A DNA stretch of 28,506 nt from Tritrichomonas musculus (GCA_039105265.1 JAPFFF010000266.1:1-28506); one strand, 5' to 3'; positions 1 through 9,155 are shown, counted from the first letter of the stretch. Translations and numbers: made by a program. Notes: generated from the letters alone by a model not told the origin.

Positions 1-335
1 GATTGTTGGCTGTTTCATCCCATCACTAACCCCCAAAAAATATTAATCTTATTAAATTATATATTGATTCATTTTGGTTAATTTTTTATATATTATCTTA
101 TTTTTGAAGAGCATATTAATATAATTTGAATGATTTATTTTTATATATTATTCAATTTTTTTCTATCGTTACAATTTACAATATGTAAATATTTTGATAT
201 TTACTATATTAAAGCAAAAAATAATTATAGTATAATATATAAAATATATTTATATAAAACAAATTAAAAATTTCATCATTTAAACAAGATTCAATTCTTT
301 CGAACTCTTGGTGACATTTTTTTGTATACAAAATT

Positions 336-824
336 ATGAAAACGATTCTTATTGGCGATGCTTGTGCTGAAAAAACTAAATTAGTTACCATGCTAATCGA
401 AAATGATTTTGATTTAGAATCACAAACTCTGACTATTGGTGCTGCATCAACTCAAAAATCTATTCAGACCAACAATGGAATTTGCACACTTGATATTTTT
501 GATACTGCAGGACAGGAGAGATTTCAAACATTAGCTCTTATGTATATGAGATCAGCCAAAGCAGTTATACTTGTTCTAAATGCTAATATTGAAGGTCAAA
601 TAGATTCTCTACAAAAATGGCTAGATTTTGTGAAATCAAATGAATCAGTAAATTCAGCATTACTCTATATCGCAGCAACCAACTGTTTCTCAGGATGCGT
701 CATAGATCCCCAAAAAATAAAAGAATTTGCAGATCAAAATAAAATTCCTTTCTTCGCTACTGATTTTAAAAATAAATCATCAATTAAAAAAAAAGTATCA
801 AAGGATTTAATAGTTGCTATCTGA
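336..824 (+). CDS. Degenerate Rab-like small GTPase, copy 1
   Basis: The 162-residue product has a Rab/Ras-type fold by motif order. A P-loop-like GDACAEKTKL lies near residues 8-17, TIG at the switch I position near 33-35, and a perfectly conserved switch II DTAGQERF near 57-64. Rab proteins normally run to about 200 residues and guide membrane traffic. Here the last glycine of the P-loop is replaced (GxxxxEK instead of GxxxxGK). The base-recognition motif NKxD is reduced to TN followed by CFSG, and the SAK motif is not recognisable. There is no C-terminal cysteine pair for prenylation, so membrane anchoring is unlikely. The frame is still open and the start ATG is the first in frame. I infer a decaying paralogue or a pseudo-GTPase with altered nucleotide binding. 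The upstream ACATTTT, about 20 bases before the ATG, only weakly resembles the trichomonad initiator. Confidence 0.8.
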   Translation: MKTILIGDACAEKTKLVTMLIENDFDLESQTLTIGAASTQKSIQTNNGICTLDIFDTAGQERFQTLALMYMRSAKAVILVLNANIEGQIDSLQKWLDFVKSNESVNSALLYIAATNCFSGCVIDPQKIKEFADQNKIPFFATDFKNKSSIKKKVSKDLIVAI

Positions 825-1564
825 TATTAATTTAGGCTTTGTATGATTATTTTTATTGTACATTTAGGTTTTTTTTATGTAAATTCACAATATGTAAATG
901 ATCAGAATTAATCATTCATTTTAACTAATAAATGAATATTATATAAATTACAATACTTTTAAATCAATAAATAATGATATAATCCTATTAAATTAGTTTT
1001 TTTTTACTTGAAAATGAATTTTTATTTCATTTTGTCAATTTCCCTTATTTGTCATCAAATCCGACTCATCTAAAGATATAATTAGATTCAAAATGTAATA
1101 ATTAGGGTAATATATTTGTGACATATGCTAATTATATTCTCACGTTTATCGTAACACAAAAATGATATATTTGTTGTAAATAATTAAATTTTTCATCATA
1201 TTCATTTATAGAATATTTTATAAACATAAATTAATAAATAATGAATATGATCAAGGTTTGATATAATCTTAACTTAGTTATTAGAATGTTTTATTTCAGT
1301 GAAAAACTAATTTAACTAAATTACTCTTCAAAACAAGAATTTCAACAATTTAAAATTTTCATAAAATTTAAACGGCCTTAAAAAAAAATAAATTTCTATT
1401 TTTATCATAAATGTTAATAATAATGGCTATAGTTTTATTTTTATTTATTATGTGGTAGCATATATAGAATCAATATATCCAATTTAATTTTGAAATAATG
1501 CACAGTGCTACTAATAAAATGCATTATATTTTCTCTTCTTCTTCATTCGAAAAATTCTCTGACT
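825..1564. other. Non-coding AT-rich spacer
   Basis: About 740 bases between the Rab-like gene and the convergent DUF3447-type fragment. It is rich in A and T homopolymers. I see no open frame with family resemblance, no RNA gene and no terminal-repeat structure. Both mismatches between the two long repeat copies (1210 and 1225) fall here, outside coding sequence. Confidence 0.7.
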
Positions 1565-2038
1565 TTAGTCTAATATAAAAATGTCATAGTTATTTATAAA
1601 AAGTATTAAACGCTTAGCATTTTGGTATATTTTACTTTTGGATAACTTTAATATATGATGAGAAAAAAATTGATTTTTGAAAAAAAATTCTGAAAATTTT
1701 TTAAAAAAGTGCTTCCACTTTTTATACTGCTTCAATATTTTATACATAACTGTAATGTTTACATATTTACATGCAATATAGAACAACTTTTCCATCAAAA
1801 TGTTGCTGATTTCTTCTGCTGAAAATGAATAAAAATTATGAAATTCTAATGATAACGAAAGTCTTTCATTTTCATCGATTTTGTAACACATGTAGTCAGC
1901 AATCTCGTTGTGATGACACTTGGTAGATTCAACAAAGAAATCTTTATAATTTTCTTCTTCTTCTTGTCCAGCTGCAAGCTCATCTTCAATCATGCGAATT
2001 AGTCTGCTATTTCCACTATGAATTGCATAAATAAGCAT
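1565..2038 (-). pseudogene. Fragment of a trichomonad DUF3447/ankyrin-type protein
   Basis: The 157-residue frame begins with a block (AIHSGNSRLIRMIED) followed by KCHHNEIADYM. This pairing resembles the DUF3447 region at the start of the very large ankyrin-repeat family of trichomonads. Family members normally carry an N-terminal helical part before this block and many ankyrin repeats after it. Here the frame starts directly at the block and no ankyrin repeats follow. The C-terminal 80 residues are Lys/Phe-rich and not recognisable. I infer a 5'- and 3'-truncated relic. The open frame, and identity with the second copy as far as that copy is visible, mean expression cannot be excluded. The fragment faces the Rab-like gene tail to tail. 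Confidence 0.55.
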
Positions 2039-2075
2039 CGACCAATTTTAGATACGGAATAATTTTATAGGATCA

Positions 2076-2149
2076 AAAAAATGAAGCATACTCAATTGGA
2101 GTTAAATATCTTCTGATGAATAATGAAAAAAATGAAGCATACTCAACTT
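2076..2149. repeat. Short direct repeat, two units about 50 bp apart
   Basis: AAAAAAATGAAGCATACTCAA occurs near 2076 and again near 2126 within the 2039-2531 spacer. Beyond this pair, that spacer of about 490 bases shows no gene or RNA that I can support. The pair could be a small local duplication. Confidence 0.6.
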
Positions 2150-2531
2150 GAATTTGGTTTAACATTATATAAATAATTTGCATATTCTGTTGAAAATAAC
2201 ATATGAATAAACAAAAATTAAAAAAACGATAGAATCTTCAGAAATATTTTATCATTCAAAAAGTTATCCCAAGAAAAAAAATTTTTTTATCTTTCATTCA
2301 TTCTTATGAAAACCTTATAAAGTAATTATGTTCTAATCTGTTTGTTTGCAAAATTACTAATCATAATTTTAAAAGATTTAAATTTGAAAAACTTGGAGAT
2401 CAAATCATGAGTTTCTTAGTAAACATCCATGATTTGAGTTTCTTAATACATTAAATTTATAAAAAACATGACAATTGTCATGTAAATACTTACAATAAAT
2501 AAAATAAGACATAGTAATTTCATTTTCAGCA

Positions 2532-2992
2532 ATGGTATACTGGAAGTATCCAATCAAAGTTATCATATTTGACAACGATGGTACTGTCCTAGATACGCTT
2601 GGTGCATACATCGATACGATAAACCTGGTTATAGGAAATCCGATGACAAAAGAGGCAATAAAATTGGTCTCGCCACTAAAGCTGATGAAGATATAACAAG
2701 AATTAAATTTTCAAATAAACTTGATATTCTAAGCATATTCAATGTGGTTATAGCTTTAAATGATGACAGTAAATTGAAACCATATCCTGAAATTTTCCTA
2801 AAATGTGCAGAAAAATTGGGAAATTTTGATCCTTCAAATGTTTTAGTTTTCGAAGATGTAACGAGTTGAATAAGTGTAGCAAATAGAGCTGGAAAAGCAT
2901 CTTCATTTATTGAAAATCGAAATATAGACTATGATAAGATGTTTGATAAGATGGAATGTAGTCCTTCTTGCGTCTTCCAAACATATGATTGA
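2532..2992 (+). pseudogene. HAD-superfamily phosphatase (beta-phosphoglucomutase-like) pseudogene
   Basis: The start reads MVYWKYPIKVIIFDNDGTVLD, which contains the HAD motif I (DxDGTV/L) that supplies the nucleophile aspartate. After about 40 residues the match moves to another frame and continues as KIGLATKA (motif II region), LKPYPEIFLKCAEKLG (motif III lysine) and VLVFEDVTS (motif IV). It stops at a TGA where the family usually has glycine, then continues as SVANRAGKA and ends at 2992. The cap domain of roughly 60-80 residues, expected between motifs I and II, is mostly absent. I therefore see at least one deletion with a frame change and one premature stop. HAD enzymes of this subfamily dephosphorylate sugar phosphates; this copy cannot. 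It is a host-type gene relic, possibly from an ancient bacterial transfer, as is common in this family. Confidence 0.8.
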
Positions 2993-2999
2993 TTTGATA

Positions 3000-3231
3000 T
3001 GTCGAAATTCACATGGACTTAAATTATTTTCAATAAAAGTTTAAATAATCTTCTAAAACTGCAATGCAGAAATTATTATATGTTTAGATAATAAATGGAA
3101 ATTGACCTACTTTTTTTCCATACTTAAGGATTGAATGGTTTTATTTTTATTCGTTTTCAAAAAGTTGCAACTTCTATTTTAAAAAAAAAAAAAATTACCA
3201 ATTTCATTAAATGTTACTAATTAAATTTGTT
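3000..3231. other. Intergenic spacer with A14 tract
   Basis: A short AT-rich gap between the HAD relic and the 3' end of the Pmp-like gene, with an A tract near 3180-3194. No other feature seen. Confidence 0.5.
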
Positions 3232-4080
3232 TTAAAGATCACTTTCGTTTGAATGATCTTCTTCTTGAATATTAAATTTCTTCTTTTTAAGAACTAAGAC
3301 TACCAATCCAACAATGATGGCAACAGCACAAGATGCAATCAAAGCTATCATTTTTGTTGATAGTAAATAAGGACTATTTTCTTTTTTGACTTCTTTTTCA
3401 ACGGTCTTAAATACTTGATCTTTGAAGTCAATTGAAATGTAGCTACTAATCTTATTATTAGCGTTCAAAGAACTCTTTCCTAAGTAGCCAATTGAGTTCT
3501 CTTTAGTATCGTCGAACTCACAATTCTTAACAGTAAGTTTATGCCCACTTTCACTTGTGCTCGCTCCATCGATAATGTGAGCACCAGGCATTAATTTTTC
3601 GGTGAATGAACAATCACTCAACTCAGCAGAGACAGCGTTCTTTCCACGTAAGTAATAGAGAGAAGAAGTTGACAAGTCATCGGTGTCAGTGAACTCGCAT
3701 TCAGCAATTAAAACGAAATAACTATTACTTAAAAGAATGAACGATCCACCATCAAGAGTCTTTTCAAATTCATTGATGAGCTTGACACTTGTTCCAATAT
3801 TTCCCGAAAACCTGCAACGTAAAACTTTTGCTAAAAGTGCAGTTAAATAGATTGCACATCCACCGAATAATTGGTTTTCTTTTTCTTCTTCAGAAGCCGA
3901 ATTCTTTGTGAAAACACAACTTTTAATGGAGACAGTTGTCGATGATGATTCAGAGTAAATATAAACTGCACCACCGTATTGAGCTTTGCAACCGTCGAAA
4001 TTGAGGTTTTCAAGTGTGACATTCTTGCCAACTTCACGTGTGTTCCTAACATAGACAGAACTGCCTCCTTCAGTTGACAT
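3232..4080 (-). CDS. Pmp-like beta-helix surface protein, 5'-truncated
   Basis: The 282-residue product shows short repeating strands typical of a right-handed parallel beta-helix: GGAVYIY, then SCVFTKN, CRFSGN, CEFTDT, CSFTE and CEFDD. It resembles the Pmp (polymorphic membrane protein)-like surface family of trichomonads. A single membrane helix (about residues 244-264, ALIASCAVAIIVGLVVLVL) is followed by a basic stop-transfer stretch (KKKKF) and a short acidic tail ending ESDL, giving type I topology. Family members normally have a signal peptide and many more repeats. The frame here is open upstream of the ATG through NAIFNECEFIDCGED and hits a stop at 4135-4137, so the upstream coding part is lost or shifted. 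The stop codon lies within TAAA, matching the trichomonad poly(A) signal. It is probably a 5'-truncated gene. Confidence 0.75.
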   Translation of the reverse strand: MSTEGGSSVYVRNTREVGKNVTLENLNFDGCKAQYGGAVYIYSESSSTTVSIKSCVFTKNSASEEEKENQLFGGCAIYLTALLAKVLRCRFSGNIGTSVKLINEFEKTLDGGSFILLSNSYFVLIAECEFTDTDDLSTSSLYYLRGKNAVSAELSDCSFTEKLMPGAHIIDGASTSESGHKLTVKNCEFDDTKENSIGYLGKSSLNANNKISSYISIDFKDQVFKTVEKEVKKENSPYLLSTKMIALIASCAVAIIVGLVVLVLKKKKFNIQEEDHSNESDL

Positions 4081-4137
4081 ATCTTCTCCACAATCAATGA
4101 ATTCACATTCGTTGAAGATAGCATTATTCGGTAATTA

Positions 4138-4481
4138 TGAGCTATTATCATAAAAAGAAAGTTGGTTTATCACAAGAAAATCTCCAAATGGAAACGATCA
4201 TGTTTTGAAATAACGCATATAATATATTATTAGTGTTCATAGAAATATTGAATGATATTTGAAATTGGTAATATAATTTATTCTCTTATCTCTCATCTAT
4301 ATTAATCTTTTTCATTCAATCTTATCTATTATTATCTTTCTTATCATAATTCTCTTAAAAATATTTTAACTTTTAATTTTATAAAAAAAAATAATCAATA
4401 TACAACTCTTTGAAAGGGTGTGATGATATTTTATTTTATTAGCACTGAAAAATTTTTTTTATTATTATTAAAGTTAATCAT
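4138..4481. other. AT-rich spacer upstream of the Pmp-like gene
   Basis: About 340 bases between the truncated start of the Pmp-like gene and the 3' end of the kinase gene. It holds no further beta-helix coding sequence that I can recognise and no RNA gene. Confidence 0.5.
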
Positions 4482-7358
4482 TTAAAAGTCAAGTATTTGA
4501 CTATTAAATATTGAAGAATCATGAGATTTCAATTCAGATTTTTTTTCTTTTTCAATCTTTTCTTTCTTCTCTCGGTACATTTCCAAAACTTCGTTTGCTG
4601 GGGAGCCAATAAATGAAATGTTTTCTTCAATCATTCGATATACAATATCTTCAAATGAAGGTCGTCGTTTGGATTCATATTCTAAGCAAGAAAAGATGAG
4701 CTTCTTCAGTGAATCGGAAATCTCGTAATTAAATTGCAGAGGTTTTTTATCAATGATCGCATCCTCAACCATTGAGCTGTCGATCCATGAGTAAGGGAGG
4801 TCATTTGAATAAAGCTCGTACAAGATCATTCCATATGAAAAGACATCTGCCTTGTAATCATAAAAATTCCCAAGTATAACTTCTGGTGCCATGTAGCATG
4901 ATGTGCCAATTCGATTCGTTTTGTAAAATGACAAATTATTTCGAGCATAACCAAAATCTGCAATCTTTGGATTATTATCTTTATCCATCAATATATTCAA
5001 CGTCTTTAGATCACGGTGAATGACTCGTTTTGAATGAAGAAATTTCATTCCTTGGGCAATTTCAAATGCAATCTTAGTCTTCATGAATGGATCAAGTGAT
5101 CCATTCTGTATCATATAATATAAATTGCCATTTTCATAGTATTCTGTAACAAGCCACAATTGTTCACCTGGCTCATTATTGAATCCAATGAATTTGACTA
5201 AATAATCGTTATGTAATTGACAAAGATAGAATATCTCATTCTTCAAATAATAATGAGCATTTTCATTCTCAAGATAATCTTTTTTAAATTCTTTAATTGC
5301 AACAAATTTACCTGTAGATTTTTGTTTGCCAGAAAAAACTGAAGCGCTAACTCCATATCCAATGTTATTCAACTTTTCAAAGTCATTCTTGTCAATTCGA
5401 TAATCTTTATATTTAACAAGAATGTTTTTGATCCTTTCATCGGTCACTTTCTCTCTGGTTGAGATTTCAATGTTCCTCTCTTTCATGAAATTCTCAATTT
5501 CCAAAAGTTTCGCTCTCCCTTCTTCTTCTTCTTCATGTTCACTGAAAATCAAGTAAAGAATTCGATAGTCATTGAGTAGATCGGAATTCGAATAGTCATA
5601 CTTAGTAACTGTGAAGCCCAATTCCGTCATTTCAACATAGATTTGTTCCATTAAAGAATGAATGTTCTTTGAGATTTCTGTGGATGAAATGTCCCAAGCA
5701 ATATTGGACCATTTATCTCCATTTGTCATTGAAATAACATTTGACAAATTTTCAAGTAAGACTCTCAAATAACCGAGATGAACATAATCTCTCTCACTGA
5801 GATTTACCTCTTCTTGTGTTGCAAATTCTGATGTCTGAAGAAGGCAACGATAGCCAAGAAGTAACGGACGAATTCGAACACATTCATGACTGTAAAGTTC
5901 AGAATTTTGGATTTGCTGACAAATTGTTTCAAAAATATCAATACAATTCTTTAAGTTGTTATTCTTGATATTTTTAGATGAATAGAATTTGTTCACAATT
6001 TCTGTTCCTTCGTCACCAAAAACTGAAATCTTCTTAGTAAGCATCGTGTCAACTATCTCGGCAAATGAAGGCCTATCTGATGGATTTTGTGACCAGCATT
6101 TTCGAATGAGTGTACTGAAACTATTGGATATTCCATCTGGAAAAGGTGGACGTTCTCCTTTTTCAATCTTGTTCTCAACTTCTTTGCGCGTGAATCCTGC
6201 AAATGGTGGTTTGCCAACCGCAAGTTCGTAAAGAATTCCGCCAAATGAAAAAACATCAACTGAGCCGTTATAGTCTCCTTCAATGGTCAGTTCTGGCGCG
6301 ATAAAATATGAGGAAGAGACTGGCTTGGCTGTGATCGTTGAAGATTCGTCTGGAAGGAAGCGAGAGTTCGCAAAATTCGTGATTTTGGTTGTCACATTCG
6401 AGTCATTCAATGAAACCAAAATGGTCGAACAGCTGAGGTCTCTATGAATGATATTCAAAGAGTGCAGATAGGCCATCGCTGACGCTACATCAAAAGCAAT
6501 AATTGTCCGTTGCCCAGGTAACAATTCATTCAAGTTTTGATCCGCTTTTTCGTGCGTTGATTTAATTTTATTTTTTTGCGTGCTGTTTGTGAGGATGTCT
6601 CGAAGTTTCTGACCAATTCGACGCGTAACAAATGAATAGGGCAATGGCGATTCAACAGCACCAATGAATGTTTCAAGGTTAGGATGATGAACTGCGGTTA
6701 GGACGTTATAAAGACGTTTAAATTTTTCTTCGGAACTCTTTTCTGGATTTAACACGGTGATCGTGACATCTTCTTTTGTACAATTTAGTTTTCCTGTGTA
6801 AATTCTGTACATTTTGGTAGAAATGAATGGAATTGGGTCTTGTGTGTAGTCACTTTTTTTGATTTTATATGTTTGAATATTATTGAAATCATTGAATTCT
6901 TCTTCTTCTGAGTCATGCTGGTCAATTGGGATGGGAGATGATTTATAATCATATCCTGATTCGTCTTTCATTTTTCGGTGATGGCGATGCTTATGCTTTT
7001 TGGTGTTCTTCGTTGGAATGTCTGTATCAAGAGGATTATCAATAGTAATGAGGTATTCTCGAATTTCTTGGAGTTTGTTTTTGACTTCTTGTTCGTCTAA
7101 TTGTTCAGGATCTGCTAAAATCCCATAAATGCTTTTTAAATCATTACCAACATTTTCTTTTGAAAATTCATATTTATGTTCTAACGTGTTGCATGGTTCA
7201 AGATTTTCAAAATTTGTTGTGATTGAATTCATTATATTCTGAAGAACGTCGATTGGTTTTGTAATTTGTGTTGAAAAGCAAGTTTTTCGCCAATTAACTA
7301 GTCTAAATCCATCAATAATATGGCTCAATTGTTTTAATAGTTGGATGATATCTGTCAT
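4482..7358 (-). CDS. Tandem pseudokinase-kinase protein (TKL-like)
   Basis: The long frame encodes 958 residues with two protein-kinase domains. Domain 1 (about 170-442) keeps HRDL (305-308) and APEL (354-357). It lacks the VAIK lysine (VTITV instead, 198-202), has STIL where the catalytic loop should carry Asn, and has TNFANS (327-332) in place of DFG. It should therefore be catalytically dead. Domain 2 (about 659-925) is complete: GYGVSASV, VAIK (686-689), HRDLKTLNIL (781-790), DFG (801-803) and APE (824-826). HRDLKTLNIL and the overall pattern fit the TKL-like kinases expanded in trichomonads. Between the domains is a helical linker (about 470-655), similar in style to the N-terminal region, so the protein looks like a duplicated module. 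A Lys/His-rich patch lies at 121-129 and acidic runs at 151-154 and 609-613. The stop lies within TAAA. The true gene start is probably upstream (see 7355-7513). It is likely a cytosolic signalling kinase; its substrate is unknown. Confidence 0.88.
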   Translation of the reverse strand: MTDIIQLLKQLSHIIDGFRLVNWRKTCFSTQITKPIDVLQNIMNSITTNFENLEPCNTLEHKYEFSKENVGNDLKSIYGILADPEQLDEQEVKNKLQEIREYLITIDNPLDTDIPTKNTKKHKHRHHRKMKDESGYDYKSSPIPIDQHDSEEEEFNDFNNIQTYKIKKSDYTQDPIPFISTKMYRIYTGKLNCTKEDVTITVLNPEKSSEEKFKRLYNVLTAVHHPNLETFIGAVESPLPYSFVTRRIGQKLRDILTNSTQKNKIKSTHEKADQNLNELLPGQRTIIAFDVASAMAYLHSLNIIHRDLSCSTILVSLNDSNVTTKITNFANSRFLPDESSTITAKPVSSSYFIAPELTIEGDYNGSVDVFSFGGILYELAVGKPPFAGFTRKEVENKIEKGERPPFPDGISNSFSTLIRKCWSQNPSDRPSFAEIVDTMLTKKISVFGDEGTEIVNKFYSSKNIKNNNLKNCIDIFETICQQIQNSELYSHECVRIRPLLLGYRCLLQTSEFATQEEVNLSERDYVHLGYLRVLLENLSNVISMTNGDKWSNIAWDISSTEISKNIHSLMEQIYVEMTELGFTVTKYDYSNSDLLNDYRILYLIFSEHEEEEEGRAKLLEIENFMKERNIEISTREKVTDERIKNILVKYKDYRIDKNDFEKLNNIGYGVSASVFSGKQKSTGKFVAIKEFKKDYLENENAHYYLKNEIFYLCQLHNDYLVKFIGFNNEPGEQLWLVTEYYENGNLYYMIQNGSLDPFMKTKIAFEIAQGMKFLHSKRVIHRDLKTLNILMDKDNNPKIADFGYARNNLSFYKTNRIGTSCYMAPEVILGNFYDYKADVFSYGMILYELYSNDLPYSWIDSSMVEDAIIDKKPLQFNYEISDSLKKLIFSCLEYESKRRPSFEDIVYRMIEENISFIGSPANEVLEMYREKKEKIEKEKKSELKSHDSSIFNSQILDF

Positions 7359-7513
7359 TTTGTTTTATTTGTTTCGTTATCTGGTATTGATAAAACTTTT
7401 TCTTGAATCTCTTCAAGAACTTTTTTAATTAAAGAGCATTGATCGGTATACACGTACGCAAAACCAATTTTTTCTTTGGTTTGATATATTTCTTTGACGA
7501 TTTCTTCCGACAT
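7355..7513 (-). CDS. Probable true N-terminus of the kinase gene, one frame off
   Basis: A 52-codon frame starting at 7513 runs into the kinase frame and stops at a TGA that overlaps the kinase ATG (the two share ATGA at 7355-7358). Its product, with IGFAYVYTDQCSLI followed by a predicted helix, resembles the linker before kinase domain 2 (SELYSHECVRI at about residues 486-496). That is what a duplicated module predicts for the N-terminus before domain 1. The ATG is preceded by a perfect TCATTT initiator, which the downstream ATG at 7358 lacks. I infer that translation of the full protein starts here and that one base is missing in the A-run around 7359-7362. That could be a genuine mutation, a sequencing or assembly error, or less likely a programmed -1 shift at the A-run. 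It could also be a separate small peptide. Confidence 0.6.
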   Translation of the reverse strand: MSEEIVKEIYQTKEKIGFAYVYTDQCSLIKKVLEEIQEKVLSIPDNETNKTK

Positions 7514-7515
7514 AA

Positions 7516-7521
7516 AAATGA
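7516..7521 (-). promoter_or_regulatory. Trichomonad initiator (Inr) TCATTT
   Basis: Read on the minus strand, TCATTT ends two bases before the ATG at 7513. Trichomonad core promoters use an Inr of the form TCA(C/T)T(A/T) placed within about 20 bases of the start codon, so position and sequence both fit. It supports 7513 as the start of the kinase gene. Confidence 0.6.
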
Positions 7522-7573
7522 TAACAAAAAGTTAATTTTTATTTTCAAAAAAGGATTTTGAATGGGAAATTGG

Positions 7574-9136
7574 TCACATTTGCAAAATGAATATTAATTT
7601 TAAATCACTCCTCATAGTAGTAATACTATCAGCAGTAATTATCTTAGAGGAGGTAATATTATAATCAGTATATAAGGTTGTTGCCACATTAGGATTTGGG
7701 GATACTTCATAAAATTGCTGCTTAATGATATACTCGAATGGGTTAGTAGTTGAATCCCAATGAACTTCATCTATTGGGTCAACATATTCATCAGCTAAAT
7801 ATATCTTAATATCTCTTGAGTCATTAGTAGTCGAAGCTGCATATGTATATTCAAGCTGTTCACATGAATCAAGTACACCATGTAAGAACAACCATACCTT
7901 GTCTCCTCCATTGCCTTCTTTTCCTGTAGGTCGAACTGAGAACCTATTTGCATTTTTAGAACCTTCAAGAGTTATATCTAGGTAGAGTTCATCAATAGCA
8001 CTAGTTTCTAATTTTTTAGTAGCATTATTCATCTTATAGCACCTTATTGCTTCTATATCATATCCATCTTTCGTACCTCCTTGACTTGTTTGGAAGCCTA
8101 GACCATATTTCGTAAAAGGTTCTACCTCTCCTGTCTTTAATTTTACAAAACAGTCTATTTTGCACTTACCTCCATGAATCATGTAATGTAGTAGGTTATC
8201 AGGTGAGTAGTCATTAGGCTTATTAATCAGTTTCATGTTCCTCTCACTCCTCTTGACTTGTATGTAGGTACCATCTTCACCATACTCATTCTCCTTATTT
8301 AATCCATTAACTAATCTACCATTGATATGACCTTGTATGTTATCACCTACCCATTTTGTACCATCCCATGATAAAAACCACTTATTACCAAAACAATACT
8401 CATTAAACCTAAACTCTAAGTCATTAGGTATAGTATATCCAGTATCTATGTTCCATTGAAGTAACCAATACTTCTTGTTATCTATCACAACCTGACTAGT
8501 TGATGTAGGCTTATATAAGTATAGTACATCACTCTTACGTAAACTTAATGCATTATCAGCTTTTATTATAGAACACTTTATTGCCTTCTCAGTTTGTAAA
8601 GAATCAGTTATATATTCATTCATTATGCTCAACTCCCCACTCAGCCACAAGGTATATGGGTTGAAGTCTAGTTTACTATCAAAAGCTATATTCATATATC
8701 CCATAATGGTACTATTATTTATACTGCATCCATTACTACTTTTAGTTATCAAAGGAGAATATACTTGACCATCCTTAACATATATGTAGAACTCCTTGAC
8801 TAAATTACCACTTGTATCATATACTATATTTTTCCTCAGGACTATCTTAAATATATTAGTTTGGGCTTTTATATCATTGAGCTTATTCATGAAGTCTTCA
8901 GGCATATTAACAAACTTAAGGATATTGTAAGTTGTTGTTGAAGACTCAAATGATACATACTGTATATTTTTATTTTTAATATCAACTTCTGGTAAACCTT
9001 CGACCTCATTAAATAAATGACCTGTCTGTACATAGTTATCTAAGTCACCCAAGGTTAATAACTGGCTACCTTTTCGAGTAGCATCCCCTATCTTAAACTG
9101 TATATCTCCTTTAAATCTTGTAGTAGTATCACTCAT
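7574..9136 (-). CDS. Polinton large structural protein (capsid or fibre candidate)
   Basis: About 520 residues starting at MSDTTTRFKG. I chose this ATG because it lies just after the stop of the upstream gene and because the preceding in-frame residues overlap that gene. The sequence is rich in beta-strand-like stretches, Trp, Tyr and Asn, has no signal peptide or membrane helix, and contains a segment WLLQWNIDTGY followed by WFLSWDGTKWVG that resembles beta-sandwich or fibre proteins. Its size and its place among virion genes suggest a capsid or spike component. I cannot assign it firmly to the double-jelly-roll major capsid family from sequence alone. The frame is open throughout. Confidence 0.5.
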   Translation of the reverse strand: MSDTTTRFKGDIQFKIGDATRKGSQLLTLGDLDNYVQTGHLFNEVEGLPEVDIKNKNIQYVSFESSTTTYNILKFVNMPEDFMNKLNDIKAQTNIFKIVLRKNIVYDTSGNLVKEFYIYVKDGQVYSPLITKSSNGCSINNSTIMGYMNIAFDSKLDFNPYTLWLSGELSIMNEYITDSLQTEKAIKCSIIKADNALSLRKSDVLYLYKPTSTSQVVIDNKKYWLLQWNIDTGYTIPNDLEFRFNEYCFGNKWFLSWDGTKWVGDNIQGHINGRLVNGLNKENEYGEDGTYIQVKRSERNMKLINKPNDYSPDNLLHYMIHGGKCKIDCFVKLKTGEVEPFTKYGLGFQTSQGGTKDGYDIEAIRCYKMNNATKKLETSAIDELYLDITLEGSKNANRFSVRPTGKEGNGGDKVWLFLHGVLDSCEQLEYTYAASTTNDSRDIKIYLADEYVDPIDEVHWDSTTNPFEYIIKQQFYEVSPNPNVATTLYTDYNITSSKIITADSITTMRSDLKLIFILQM

Positions 9137-9155
9137 TTTAGTTAAATAAAACTTC

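Larger units (their letters stand above)
1..1899. repeat. Long direct repeat, copy 1 (window terminus)
   Basis: This stretch reappears at 26608-28506 in the same orientation, with a constant offset of 26,607 bases. By eye the two copies differ at only two places: A at 1210 versus T at 27817, and C at 1225 versus T at 27832. The repeat touches both ends of the window, so its true length is unknown. It contains the Rab-like gene and most of the DUF3447-type fragment. Likely explanations are a circular molecule read past its start, a recent tandem duplication with a unit of 26.6 kb, or overlapping ends of an assembly. Confidence 0.97.

Noticed and set aside
7355-7513. Spliceosomal intron joining the upstream frame to the kinase frame
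   Set aside because: No trichomonad-type 5' GTATGT or 3' ACTAACACACAG signal is present, and the frames overlap rather than being separated.
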